A stretch of DNA of 64,000 nucleotides from JAWKTM01 sp041399085 (GTDB lineage: Bacteria; Planctomycetota; Planctomycetia; Pirellulales; Pirellulaceae): contig JAWKTM010000012.1 in the NCBI GenBank assembly GCA_041399085.1, positions 62,001 through 126,000 of the forward strand, in the 5' to 3' direction. Positions 8,765-17,036 of this stretch are shown here, in pieces. Under the pieces are notes generated by a model. It did no database searches. It was given only the letters and a program-made list of their open reading frames with translations, and was not told the DNA's origin. Made by a program: the position numbers and the translations under genes. The stretch's first letter is position 1. Each line of letters starts with the position of its first letter.

Positions 8765-9175
8765 ATTTGGACGATGTAAATGAGCATTTGGGGACTGTAA
8801 TCGGGGATTTGGAGACCGTATTTGGCGATTTGGACGCTGCGCGCGAGCGTTTGGACGCTGCGCGCCGGCGTTTGGGGACTGTAAATGGGCGTTTGGAGGC
8901 TGCGCGCCGCGATTTGGACGGTGTAAGACGGTGTTTGGAAGGTGCGAGCAGTCATTTTGGCAGTGTCGCTGAGCGTTTGGAGACTGCGCGCCAGCATTTG
9001 GAGACTGTAAACGGCGTTTGGGGACTGCGCGCCGGCGTTTGGGCTCTGCAAAAATCGTTTGGACGCTGCGCGACGTCGTTTGGATCGTGTCGCTGAACGT
9101 TTGGACGATGTAAATGAGCGTTTGGGCGCTGCGCGCCGGCGTTTGGGGAATGTAAATGAGCGTTTGGACGAGTGC
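8765..9175. repeat. 21-bp minisatellite, about 20 degenerate units
   Basis: Nineteen units (17 of 21 bp and two of 20 bp) run from 8765 to 9161, followed by a partial twentieth. Each begins with RTTTGG. Two main unit types alternate: one ends ACGCTGCGCGCCGGC, the other ends GACTGTAAATGRGC. The array stops six bases before the stop codon of the REC-HDOD gene (minus strand). Because 21 is a multiple of three, several frames stay open. The plus frame gives heptads such as RLEAARRD, and the minus frame gives QSPNAGA units. I regard these as by-products unless expression is shown. Confidence 0.9.
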
Positions 9176-9180
9176 GTTGG

Positions 9181-10410
9181 TTAGACGGCGTGGACCGGTG
9201 GGTCGGCGACGACTTGTTGGGCTAGGCGTCGCCAATGGGGCAGCCGCGCGGTTAGTCCCAGTGACTCGACGTACGTCTCGTCGAAGTGGCTGTGTAGCGC
9301 GGCATCTTGCTGTTCGACGGCCGTTTCGCTGAGCAAGGCGTCGGCCAGATGCACGGCGGTCAGCGCGTTCGGCCGTTCGCTGCGGCAAAGCTGCGGTTCA
9401 TGATGGAATGCGACGGCCTCGACGATTTGGTCCGGCAAGCCCCACAGGCCCAGCAGGTACGCGCCGACGCCGGCATGATTCACTTGCCACCGCGCGCGTT
9501 CCAGTTCGTACAGCCGATCCGTGCCGCCGCGAGCTGATTCGATCATCTCGCGATAGGGCAGGTCTTTTTGCGAAGCCAACACCAGCAGCCCGACATCGGC
9601 GATCATGCCGGCCAGCAACGCGTCTTCCATCATGCGGCAATCGTTCGGCTTGAGATCGGCGACGATCCGCGCGGCGAGGCGGCTGAGTTGCAGGCTGCGA
9701 TTTACGATCTCGCTCAGCGACAAAGCCGACGAGCGTTCGTCGTGAAACTGGGCGAAGACGCCGAACGACAGAACCAGCGGTCGCAGCAGATCCAAGCCCA
9801 ACATCGCCACGGCGTGGGCCGGGCTTTGAATGCGTCGCGGAGCGCCGAAGAACGCCGAGTTCACGAGATGCAGCAGTTTGGTGATCATCGCCACGTCGCG
9901 CGCGACCAGTTCGGCGACTCGCGACAGACACGGTTCGGACCGTTCCAATTCGTCGACCAACTGTCGATAGACGGATGGCACGCTGGGGATTTTGGTGAGC
10001 CGCGAGATCAGTTTCTTCAGCGCCGGGTCGGCGATCTGGCCACGCAACGCACAGGCCCGCTCGATGGCGTTCTTCAATCGTTCGATGTCGCACGGCTTGT
10101 GCAGATATTGATGGGCCTTCAACGCGGCTCGCATCATGTGTTCCTTTTCCGACTGGCCGGAGAGCACCAGGCGAATCGTGTCGGGCGAACGCCGGCGGAC
10201 TTCGGTCAGCAGATACGCACCGTCCATCGTCGGCATCCGCATGTCGGTGACGATTACGTCGATCGGTTGTTGAGCCAAGATGTCTAGCGCTTCCGCGCCG
10301 CTGGACGCGAAGTGCAGTTCCCAGCGGTCACGTTGATCGCGCAACCGTCGTCGGAACGAAGCCAGCAGATTGGGCTCGTCGTCAACAAACAAGACACTCG
10401 TCTTCATCAT
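9181..10410 (-). CDS. Response regulator with HDOD output domain
   Basis: The REC domain (VLFVDDEPN, phospho-acceptor Asp55 in VIVTDMRMP, Lys in HKPCD, counted from the second of two adjacent ATGs) spans residues 1-125. An HDOD domain follows from about residue 135: LTKIPSVPSVYRQLVDELE, RDVAMITKLLHLVNSAFFG, AVAMLGLDLLRPLVLSFGVF, ALLAGMIADVGLLVLA and NHAGVGAYLLGLWGLPDQIV. HDOD is an HD-superfamily fold that usually lacks the metal-binding residues and acts as a signalling scaffold. Start codons at 10410 and 10407 overlap the end of the HD-GYP gene by about 29 bases, so translation is probably coupled. It is the last gene of the H-NOX cassette. A 21-bp minisatellite lies just downstream. Confidence 0.9.
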   Translation of the reverse strand: MMKTSVLFVDDEPNLLASFRRRLRDQRDRWELHFASSGAEALDILAQQPIDVIVTDMRMPTMDGAYLLTEVRRRSPDTIRLVLSGQSEKEHMMRAALKAHQYLHKPCDIERLKNAIERACALRGQIADPALKKLISRLTKIPSVPSVYRQLVDELERSEPCLSRVAELVARDVAMITKLLHLVNSAFFGAPRRIQSPAHAVAMLGLDLLRPLVLSFGVFAQFHDERSSALSLSEIVNRSLQLSRLAARIVADLKPNDCRMMEDALLAGMIADVGLLVLASQKDLPYREMIESARGGTDRLYELERARWQVNHAGVGAYLLGLWGLPDQIVEAVAFHHEPQLCRSERPNALTAVHLADALLSETAVEQQDAALHSHFDETYVESLGLTARLPHWRRLAQQVVADPPVHAV

Positions 10411-11548
10411 GCACCTGGCTGGATAGCAAGGGAGCGGCCGCGTCGTTGAACTCGGACTCGAGCGCGTTGATTTCGTCGAAAGCCAACAAGAACGCTTCGT
10501 ACACGGCGGGGTCGAAATGCGTTCCGTTTTCTTCGGCCAAGATGCTGAGCGCGCGATCGACCGAGAAGGCTTGTTTGTAGGGACGTTCGCTACGCAGCGC
10601 GTCGTACACGTCGGCGATCGCCACGATGCGGGCTTCGAGCGGGATTTCCTCGCCCTGCAGTCCATGCGGATAGCCGGCGCCGTTCCAGTGCTCGTGGTGC
10701 CCGCGGGCGATCGACGTGGCCAGCGCGAGCACGGGATCATCGGCCGGCAAGACGTGGGCGAGCGTCTGGGAATCGGCGCCGAAGCGGCGGGCGACGTGTT
10801 TGAACCGGCACTCGTCCGAGAGGATTTCGGCGCCCATGTCGCAATGTTTTCGCATCACTCGCCATTCGCGATGGTCTAACCGTCCGGGCTTGTGAAGCAC
10901 GGAGTCGGGAACGCCAATCTTGCCGATGTCGTGCAACGGCGCGACGATCAGCATGTTGTCGACGAACTCGGCGTCGAGACCCATGACGCGGGCGATCGCG
11001 CGGCTGTAGCAGCCGACGCGAATCACATGATTGCCGGTTTCCTCGTCGCGATATTCGGCGGCTTTCGCCAATCGCCAGATGATGTCCAATCGCGATGCGA
11101 CCAGTTGCGCGGTTCGTTCGCGCACGCGATGTTCCAGCAACTGGTTCTGCACTCGCAAGGCGTCCTGCGCGGCCTTGAGCCGCAGCGTGCTGTTCAACCG
11201 AGCCAGCAAGTCTTCGCGGTCGATCGGCTTGTTTAACAAGTCGGCCGCGCCCAGATTCAACGCCGTGCGTTTCAGCGACCGGTCGGCTTCGCCCGTCACA
11301 ATGATCACCGGCATGTCGCGGAGCGTGGGCGTTTGTTGCACGCGGGTCAGCAGATCGATGCCGTTCAGGCCCGGCATCCGCACGTCGAACACGGCTGTGT
11401 CGAACGAACGCTTTTGCAGCGTATCCCACGCTAACAGCGAGCAAGGGATCAGCGTCAGTTCCCATTGATCGCGTCGATCGCGCAGCCCGCGTCGGTAGGC
11501 TTCCAAGACGTTGGTGTCGTCATCCACGAACAATACATGCTGTTTCAC
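10382..11548 (-). CDS. Response regulator with HD-GYP domain, predicted cyclic-di-GMP phosphodiesterase
   Basis: This protein has 388 residues. The REC domain (VLFVDDDTN, Asp55 in TAVFDVRMPG, KPID near 108) is joined by a coiled linker (LLEHRVRERTAQL) to an HD-GYP domain. That domain shows GNHVIRVG (His174), the HD pair in LHDIGKIGVPD (206-207), HHEHWNGAGYPHGL with GYP at 292-294, and RIVAIADVYDALRSERPYK. These residues are those expected of an active phosphodiesterase that linearises cyclic-di-GMP. It begins five bases after the histidine kinase stop, and its own end overlaps the HDOD regulator. Phosphorylation by the neighbouring kinase is inferred from gene order. Confidence 0.93.
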   Translation of the reverse strand: MKQHVLFVDDDTNVLEAYRRGLRDRRDQWELTLIPCSLLAWDTLQKRSFDTAVFDVRMPGLNGIDLLTRVQQTPTLRDMPVIIVTGEADRSLKRTALNLGAADLLNKPIDREDLLARLNSTLRLKAAQDALRVQNQLLEHRVRERTAQLVASRLDIIWRLAKAAEYRDEETGNHVIRVGCYSRAIARVMGLDAEFVDNMLIVAPLHDIGKIGVPDSVLHKPGRLDHREWRVMRKHCDMGAEILSDECRFKHVARRFGADSQTLAHVLPADDPVLALATSIARGHHEHWNGAGYPHGLQGEEIPLEARIVAIADVYDALRSERPYKQAFSVDRALSILAEENGTHFDPAVYEAFLLAFDEINALESEFNDAAAPLLSSQVHDEDECLVC

Positions 11549-11553
11549 GGGGG

Positions 11554-12921
11554 CTAACCTTCTTGCTCGGGAACGAACGGCAATCGAATGACGAACGTCG
11601 TGCCCTTACCAACTTCGGAGATCAATTCGAGCGTGCCGCGATGCTTTTCCACGATGACGGAATAGACGATTGCCAGACCTTGTCCGGTGCCCACGCCCAC
11701 GGGTTTGGTCGTAAAGAACGGGTCGAAAATCTTCGAGCGAATATGTTCCGGAATGCCAGTGCCGGTGTCGCGAATGCGAATTTCCGCGAAGTCGCCATCG
11801 CCGTGCGTCGAGATGTGGATCGTGCCGAGCGAGCCCGGGCGATCGCGGACCGCGTCGCCAATGGCATGGGCGGCGTTCACAATCAGATTCAAGAACGCTT
11901 GGTTCAATTCACCGGCGAGACAACGAACGGGCGGCAGCTCGGGATCGAATTGCGTTTCGATCCGGGCCACGTACTTCCATTCGTTGCGCGAGACAGTGAG
12001 CGTGCTGTCCAGAGCGGCGTTCAAGCTGATGGCCGACATCCGCGTCTCGCCGGGATGTGAGAACTCCTTCATAGCCGACACGATCGAAGCCACGCGTTCG
12101 GCGCCTTCGCGCGATTGGCGAATCGCCGCCGGAATGTCCTCGCGGAGATACTGCAAGTCGACTTCGTTCGCGGTTGTCGCGAGTTGCTCGAGCAAGCAGC
12201 TCATGCGCTGATCGGCTGACCGTGCGGTGACCGCCGACGACGCTTGCTCGCGGAGCTGCTCGTACAGATTCAGCAATCGTTCGAGATCACCGAACGCGTC
12301 GTCCAGAAAGCGGACGTTTTCGCCGACGTATTGAATCGGCGTGTTGATCTCGTGCGCGATCCCCGCCGCTAATTGGCCGACCGATTCCATCTTTTGTGCG
12401 TGCGACAGTTGAGCCTCCAGCTCCTTACGGCTGGAGACATCGCGGATCATCACGATTAGCGACCGGTCGTGCGGCCCTTGCTTCTCGCCGACCGACACTT
12501 CCAACGACACTTCGCGACCATCGCGACGACGCCCCAGCCGCTCGCCGCTGGCCAGTTGTTTGAGTGCGTCCCAGTCGAGCGCCGCGGCCGGACGTGTTAC
12601 GTCGCTGTCCGGCGCGATTGCCAGAAGTTCAACGAACTGCATCTCGCGGGCTTCGGTCGCGGAGTAGCCAAAGATCGCTTCGGCCGCCGGATTGAACGAC
12701 CGAATCCGACCTTGTTCGTCGACCGTCACGATCGCGTCGGCCGCCGTATCCAAGATCGATCGCAGTTCGTTCGCTTGTTCGGCCAACGCGTCGGCCAAAG
12801 CTCGCAGTTGATCGTTCGCGCGATACAACTCACGGCTCTTGGCTTCCAGCAACTCTTCGGCTTCTTTTCGCGCGCGGCGTTCGCGATCACACCTGCGTTC
12901 GATCAGAGCGATGTCGTGCAT
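11554..12921 (-). CDS. PAS sensor histidine kinase of the H-NOX cassette (HnoK-like)
   Basis: Soluble 455-residue kinase. An N-terminal coiled coil (residues 1-50, ERRARKEAEELLEAKSREL) is followed by a PAS domain (about 51-165, ADAIVTVDEQGRIRSFNPAA). The phospho-acceptor H-box is GIAHEINTPIQYV (His190), and the ATPase domain has the N-box LNLIVNAAHAIGD, G1 IRDTGTGIP and FDPFFTTKP with GTGQGL. No membrane segment is present, which fits a cytosolic partner of a soluble sensor. The ATG at 12921 lies inside the H-NOX gene (19-base overlap) and is preceded by a G-rich site. The frame is open further upstream but overlaps H-NOX more deeply, so I chose this start. Confidence 0.9.
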   Translation of the reverse strand: MHDIALIERRCDRERRARKEAEELLEAKSRELYRANDQLRALADALAEQANELRSILDTAADAIVTVDEQGRIRSFNPAAEAIFGYSATEAREMQFVELLAIAPDSDVTRPAAALDWDALKQLASGERLGRRRDGREVSLEVSVGEKQGPHDRSLIVMIRDVSSRKELEAQLSHAQKMESVGQLAAGIAHEINTPIQYVGENVRFLDDAFGDLERLLNLYEQLREQASSAVTARSADQRMSCLLEQLATTANEVDLQYLREDIPAAIRQSREGAERVASIVSAMKEFSHPGETRMSAISLNAALDSTLTVSRNEWKYVARIETQFDPELPPVRCLAGELNQAFLNLIVNAAHAIGDAVRDRPGSLGTIHISTHGDGDFAEIRIRDTGTGIPEHIRSKIFDPFFTTKPVGVGTGQGLAIVYSVIVEKHRGTLELISEVGKGTTFVIRLPFVPEQEG

Positions 12922-13475
12922 AGCTCGGCCCCCTGTTCGCATCGCAGCAGGAAGGTGGCCCGGCAACCGGGCGCGGTCGGATCGTCCTCGCGCGACACGA
13001 CGATTTCTTCGCCGAAATGCCGCGAGCAAGCTTCGATCAAACCTTCCGCTAGATCCGCAAACGGTCGGGACGATTCGTAACGCAACTCCATCTCTCCAAT
13101 GTCGGGAAACGACAGGCGAAAGCGCGGCAGCTCGGCGTCGGGATAGAGCTTGCGAACTTCGACGTGGATCACATCATCCACGCGCGACAGAAACGCGAAC
13201 GCACTGTCCACGCCGTCGAAGAATTCGGGAAAGCCCTGGCTAAACCGCTTGAACAGATGCTGCCCGAACGCTTTGACCAACGCATGTGGTGGCGCGTCGG
13301 CCTCGCGACTCAGGTTGCCGACCAGCTTGAGCAGATCTTCGTGCTCGTAGGTACCGACGGACGTGTAGGCTCCGTCGTTTGGCAAATTGGATTGTTCAAT
13401 AATCCGGTCCGTCACTTCGAGACCGAATTGCGTCTCGACCATTTCCAGGAACTCGGTAAACACCACGCCCTTCAT
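12903..13475 (-). CDS. H-NOX heme-based gas sensor protein
   Basis: A 190-residue stand-alone heme-nitric oxide/oxygen binding (HNOB) domain. It starts MKGVVFTEFLEMVETQFGLE and carries the family's GAYTSVGTYEHEDL and VEVRKLYPDAELPRF segments. The proximal heme ligand is His104 (VDDVIHVEV), the helix-kinking Pro is 117, and the heme-propionate YxSxR motif is Tyr133-Ser135-Arg137 (YESSR). By offset from the proximal His, the residue where oxygen-binding members carry a distal Tyr would be near 142, which is Leu here. An NO-selective pocket is therefore more likely, though this alignment was done by eye. It is the first gene of the cassette and overlaps the kinase, as H-NOX and HnoK genes often do. 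Confidence 0.95.
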   Translation of the reverse strand: MKGVVFTEFLEMVETQFGLEVTDRIIEQSNLPNDGAYTSVGTYEHEDLLKLVGNLSREADAPPHALVKAFGQHLFKRFSQGFPEFFDGVDSAFAFLSRVDDVIHVEVRKLYPDAELPRFRLSFPDIGEMELRYESSRPFADLAEGLIEACSRHFGEEIVVSREDDPTAPGCRATFLLRCEQGAELCTTSL

Positions 13476-13690
13476 CGTTGCCCCTCATGATGAGAAATCG
13501 CGACGCTGCCGCGACGAGAAATTCGCCATGCGGCTGCCCCTTCCCGCATGGCAAGGCGATTCGTCGAGTGGACCAATCGCTCATTGGGAAACATAGCTTA
13601 CGCACGGCCGAGCGTCGGAAAACGCGGCAATTCAACGGGCGACCGCATCGCGCGCGGAGCGGCCCATGAATCAATTCGGTGAGCTGGCTT

Positions 13691-15037
13691 TCAGTCAGCC
13701 GTGGCGTGCTGAATCCCAAGCTCGACGGACGTGCAAATCTGGTCCAATTGGTCGAGCGAAATTGCTAGAGGCGGCATAATCACCACGACGTTTCCCAGCG
13801 GGCGAATCCAGACGCCCTGCTGGATGGCGAATTCGCAAACGCGATAGCCGCGCCGCTCTTGCCAATCGAACGGCGTCCGTGCGGCGCGATCCCGCACCAA
13901 TTCGATACCGGCGATCAATCCGCGTTGGCGAATGTCGCCCACGTGCGGGTGAGCGGCGAGGCGTTGCAGATGCTCTTCGAGCCGCGCGATCTTCGGCCGC
14001 AGATGCTCCAGCGTCCGCTCGTCGCGAAACACATCCAACGTGGCGTTCGCGACCGCGGCGGCCAACGGGTTGCCGCCGTAGGTGTGACCGTGGAAGAACG
14101 ATCGCGATTCGGCGAAAGTGCCTAAAAAAGCCCGCCAGATTTCGTCGGTCGAAAGCGTCGCGGCCATCGCCATGTAACCGCCCGTGAGTCCCTTGCCCAA
14201 GCACAGCAAGTCAGGCGAGACCTGTTCCTGCTCGCAAGCGAACAGCGTCCCCGTGCGGCCGAACCCCGTCGCCACTTCGTCCACGATCAGCAGCACGTCG
14301 TAGCGGCGCGTCAGCTCGCGAACGCCTCGCAGATAGCCCGGTGGGTGCGTTACCATGCCCGCGGCGCATTGAATCAGCGGCTCGATCACCAGCGCCGCGA
14401 TCTCCTCGTGCCGTTCGGCCAACAGTGCCTCGAGCTGACTCAGATAGTGTCCGCACGCTTCATCCGCCGTGACGCCGGCCGGCAAGCGATACGTGCCGGG
14501 CGTCGGCAACCGCAGCACGTCGAACAACAATGGGCGGAACATCGCGTGAAATCGCTCGACGCCGCCCAAGCTGACGCTGCCGATGGTGTCGCCGTGATAG
14601 GCGTCACCGAACGCAATGTATTTCGTTTTGCGGGGCCGAGGGTCAGGACGCTGTTGCCAGTATTGAAACGCCTGCTTCAGCGCGACTTCAACGGCCGATG
14701 ATCCGTCGCCCGAAAAGAACACATGGGCCAGGCCGTCTGGCGCGAGTTCGACCAACCGAGCCGCGAGCTCGATCGTCGTTGGATTCGAGGTTCCGAGCGA
14801 CGTGACATGAGCCACTCGATCCAACTGGGACCGAATCGCGGCATCCAGCGTCGGATGCCGGTGTCCGTGGACGTTGCACCATAGGCTGCTCACGCCGTCC
14901 AGATACTCGCGGCCGTCGATATCGACCAACGTACAACCGGCCGCCCGCTCGATAATCAGCGGCTCGTACTCGGCCATCTGAGTGAACGCGTGCCAAACGA
15001 TTTCGCGATCCGCGCGAATCAACTGCTCGCGATCCAT
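13691..15037 (-). CDS. bioA: Adenosylmethionine-8-amino-7-oxononanoate aminotransferase
   Basis: PLP enzyme of biotin synthesis that uses S-adenosylmethionine as amino donor to make 7,8-diaminopelargonate. The 448-residue protein has the BioA start (DREIVWHAFTQM), SSLWCNVHGHRHP, the cofactor loop FFSGDGSSAVEVALKQAFQY, the IVDEVATGFGRTG strand, the PLP lysine in LCLGKGLTGGYM, and HGHTYGGNPLAAAVANA. The ATG at 15037 overlaps the stop of the upstream gene (TAATG), so the two are translationally coupled. No other bio gene is visible nearby. Confidence 0.95.
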   Translation of the reverse strand: MDREQLIRADREIVWHAFTQMAEYEPLIIERAAGCTLVDIDGREYLDGVSSLWCNVHGHRHPTLDAAIRSQLDRVAHVTSLGTSNPTTIELAARLVELAPDGLAHVFFSGDGSSAVEVALKQAFQYWQQRPDPRPRKTKYIAFGDAYHGDTIGSVSLGGVERFHAMFRPLLFDVLRLPTPGTYRLPAGVTADEACGHYLSQLEALLAERHEEIAALVIEPLIQCAAGMVTHPPGYLRGVRELTRRYDVLLIVDEVATGFGRTGTLFACEQEQVSPDLLCLGKGLTGGYMAMAATLSTDEIWRAFLGTFAESRSFFHGHTYGGNPLAAAVANATLDVFRDERTLEHLRPKIARLEEHLQRLAAHPHVGDIRQRGLIAGIELVRDRAARTPFDWQERRGYRVCEFAIQQGVWIRPLGNVVVIMPPLAISLDQLDQICTSVELGIQHATAD

Positions 15038-15324
15038 TACCAATCGACCGTGACTTTCTCGCCCACGCGGACGCCCAGCATGATCTTGGCGCTGTCGCCC
15101 ACGATGCACAGCTCCAACGTTCCCGCCGCGCCACGCAGGGCGATCAACGTGAAATCGGGTTCGCTATGATCTAGCCCGAAGATTCCGTGCGTCACGTGTT
15201 CGTCGCAACGCACGGTCACCGCCTCGCCCGCCGGCGCATTCATCAGTTGCTCGTTGGGGATGTCCGTAACCAGGTTTCCTTCGTCGCTGATCGAAACGAC
15301 TTTCCCTTCGATTCTGTGGGCCAC
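15037..15324 (-). CDS. Stand-alone SAM hydrolase/chlorinase C-terminal-like domain protein
   Basis: The protein resembles the C-terminal beta-barrel of the S-adenosylmethionine hydroxide adenosyltransferase (DUF62) family: RIEGKVVSISDEGNLVTDIP, then LELCIVGDSAKIMLGVRVGE and KVTVDW. The N-terminal catalytic domain, with its active-site aspartates, is absent. A GTG at 15324 with GGAG eight bases upstream gives 95 residues. ATGs at 15378 and 15405 are in the same frame but add a non-conserved leader. It is coupled to bioA by TAATG, which suggests a link to a SAM-using step, but without the catalytic half an enzymatic role is doubtful. Confidence 0.65.
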   Translation of the reverse strand: MAHRIEGKVVSISDEGNLVTDIPNEQLMNAPAGEAVTVRCDEHVTHGIFGLDHSEPDFTLIALRGAAGTLELCIVGDSAKIMLGVRVGEKVTVDW

Positions 15325-15529
15325 GCCGCGTGCTCCATGCGGGAGAAGATAAACGGAGGAGAGCTTTGAAGGCGGCATTCTACCGAGTCGTGCCGCGACC
15401 GCCAAGCAAGCTGGGCGTAGTCGCGTCCGCCGCCGCGGCTCGCGCGGCCAGCGAACGCGAAGGATTGGCGTATGGAATCCCGTTTTGGTAGAAATTAGAA
15501 ATCAACACAACACGTAGGAGCTACGACTC

Positions 15530-15748
15530 GTGTCCAAGAAATCAAAGTCCGCGTCGGCCAAAGTTTGCGTGGTCTGCATGAAGCCGCTGCCGCCTGAGAC
15601 GAATTACTGCATCGGCTGCGGCGTTCAGCACGATGACGGCAGCGCCCATGTGAAGGCGTTTAACACACAAGCCGCGTTCGAGAGGCGTTTGGAATTCTGG
15701 CGATTCATCGGACGAGTGTTCGGTGGGTGGGGCATTTTTCGCCGTTAG
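15530..15748 (+). CDS. Small zinc-ribbon protein
   Basis: A 72-residue protein with a GTG start and a clear TAGGAG site nine bases upstream. Two CxxC pairs, VCVVCMK and YCIGCGV, form a probable zinc ribbon after a Lys/Ser-rich N-terminus. The C-terminus is amphipathic and aromatic (FWRFIGRVFGGWGIF). The function is unknown. Confidence 0.7.
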   Translation: MSKKSKSASAKVCVVCMKPLPPETNYCIGCGVQHDDGSAHVKAFNTQAAFERRLEFWRFIGRVFGGWGIFRR

Positions 15749-15863
15749 TTTCAACCGGCGGTACAGGCCGTTCGTGAGTTTTCGAGTGGCCAATTTGTGA
15801 CGCGCGGCTAGGCTGGAAGGAAGCGGTTGCCTCACGCCACAGTCCGTTCTCTCCGAGTCGCCG

Positions 15864-17036
15864 ATGTCTTCCACAAGCTTGCTGCTGACGCTTTTGATTG
15901 CTCAAGTTGCCGCGCCGTCGGGGTCCGATACGCAGCGGCTGTCGCGTTTCGAAGCCACGGAAACGCACATGGGCACGCAGGTGACGATCACGTTGTATGC
16001 CCAGGACGAACCCGCGGCCCAGCGGGGATTCGCGGCGGCTTTCGCTCGCGTGGCCGCCGTCGATCGGGCGATGAGCGACTACAGCTTGGAAAGTGAAGTC
16101 AGCCGGTTGAGCGCGGCGTCGCCTACACCTGAGCCGGTTCCGGTCGGCAACGATCTATGGCGGGTGTTGTCGGCCAGTCGACAGTGGAGCGAACGAACCG
16201 ACGGAGCTTTCGATGTGACGATCGGGCCGGTCAGCCGATTGTGGCGGCGAGCCCGTCGGCAGAAGTCGCTGCCGCCCGAAAAGCCTTTCGCGGAAGCCCG
16301 CGCGGCGGTTGGTTACGAGGCGCTGCGGCTGGACGCGGCAACACAATCGGCGTCGCTCACGCGTCCGAACATGCGAATCGACCTCGGTGGGATCGCCAAG
16401 GGATACGCGGTCGACGCGGCTCTTGCGGCCCTTTGCGACGCGGGAATCAATCGGGCTCTGGTCAACGCCGGCGGCGACTTGGCGGCCACCGATCCGCCGC
16501 CCGACGAGTCGTTCTGGGCTGTCGGCGTGCGAGCGTTACGACGAGACGGCCCGCCCACTCATTTCATTCGGCTGAACAACAACGCCGTGGCCACGTCCGG
16601 CGACGCTTGGCAGTACGTCGAGATCGACGGCGTCCGCTATTCACATATCATCGATCCGCACACGGGCCTGGGGCTGACGCATCGCAGCGGCGTAACCATC
16701 ATCGCCCCCGATTGCATGACAGCGGACGCAGCCGCTTCGGCCGTCAGCGTGCTCGGCCCTAAAAAAGGGGCGGCACTGATTCTGTCCCACGACAAGCTCG
16801 AAGGAATGATCGCGACGGTGGAAAACGACCAGCCGCATATCTGGAAGTCGCCCGGTGTGGATCGCCTGCAGGTCGAACCGTCACCGGAAACCGCGAACCG
16901 GTCGCGCGAATGGGGAATGAGTCGGGATGGCTTGGAACGGAGTTGGTTGCTGGCAACTAGATCAAGACTTCCCGTAATACTCGCGATGGTTCAACGCCCG
17001 TCAGCCGCAGGTCGAGTCCCTGGAATTTGTAGCTGA
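15864..17036 (+). CDS. apbE: FAD:protein FMN transferase
   Basis: ApbE-type flavin transferase that attaches FMN to Thr residues of periplasmic or membrane proteins such as NqrB, NqrC or RnfG. Present are a signal-like N-terminus (SLLLTLLIAQVAAP), the start motif ETHMGTQVTITLYA, FDVTIGPVSRLWR, the FAD site RIDLGGIAKGYAVDAAL, NAGGDLAATD, and the metal/catalytic segment YSHIIDPHTGLGL with TADAAASAVSVLG. The last 35 or so residues (beyond REWGMS) look unlike the family and overlap the opposite gene by 80 bases. A small indel may have removed the true stop. Confidence 0.9.
   Translation: MSSTSLLLTLLIAQVAAPSGSDTQRLSRFEATETHMGTQVTITLYAQDEPAAQRGFAAAFARVAAVDRAMSDYSLESEVSRLSAASPTPEPVPVGNDLWRVLSASRQWSERTDGAFDVTIGPVSRLWRRARRQKSLPPEKPFAEARAAVGYEALRLDAATQSASLTRPNMRIDLGGIAKGYAVDAALAALCDAGINRALVNAGGDLAATDPPPDESFWAVGVRALRRDGPPTHFIRLNNNAVATSGDAWQYVEIDGVRYSHIIDPHTGLGLTHRSGVTIIAPDCMTADAAASAVSVLGPKKGAALILSHDKLEGMIATVENDQPHIWKSPGVDRLQVEPSPETANRSREWGMSRDGLERSWLLATRSRLPVILAMVQRPSAAGRVPGICS

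Noticed and set aside
8163..8783. 206-codon plus-strand frame between the outer-membrane protein gene and the minisatellite
   Set aside because: No ribosome site, no recognisable motif, and it runs into the repeat; composition is Arg/Ser/Ala shadow-like.
8767..9096. Coiled-coil protein encoded by the first 21-bp array (plus strand)
   Set aside because: Heptads follow directly from the period of 21; there is no ribosome site, the frame breaks after the 20-bp units, and no non-repeat domain is attached.
8765..9175. CRISPR array
   Set aside because: Units are contiguous and 21 bp long with no unique spacers, and no cas gene is present.
13396..13719. Short frames in the gap between H-NOX and bioA
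   Set aside because: No conserved sequence or ribosome site; the 215-base gap is better read as the promoter region of the H-NOX operon.
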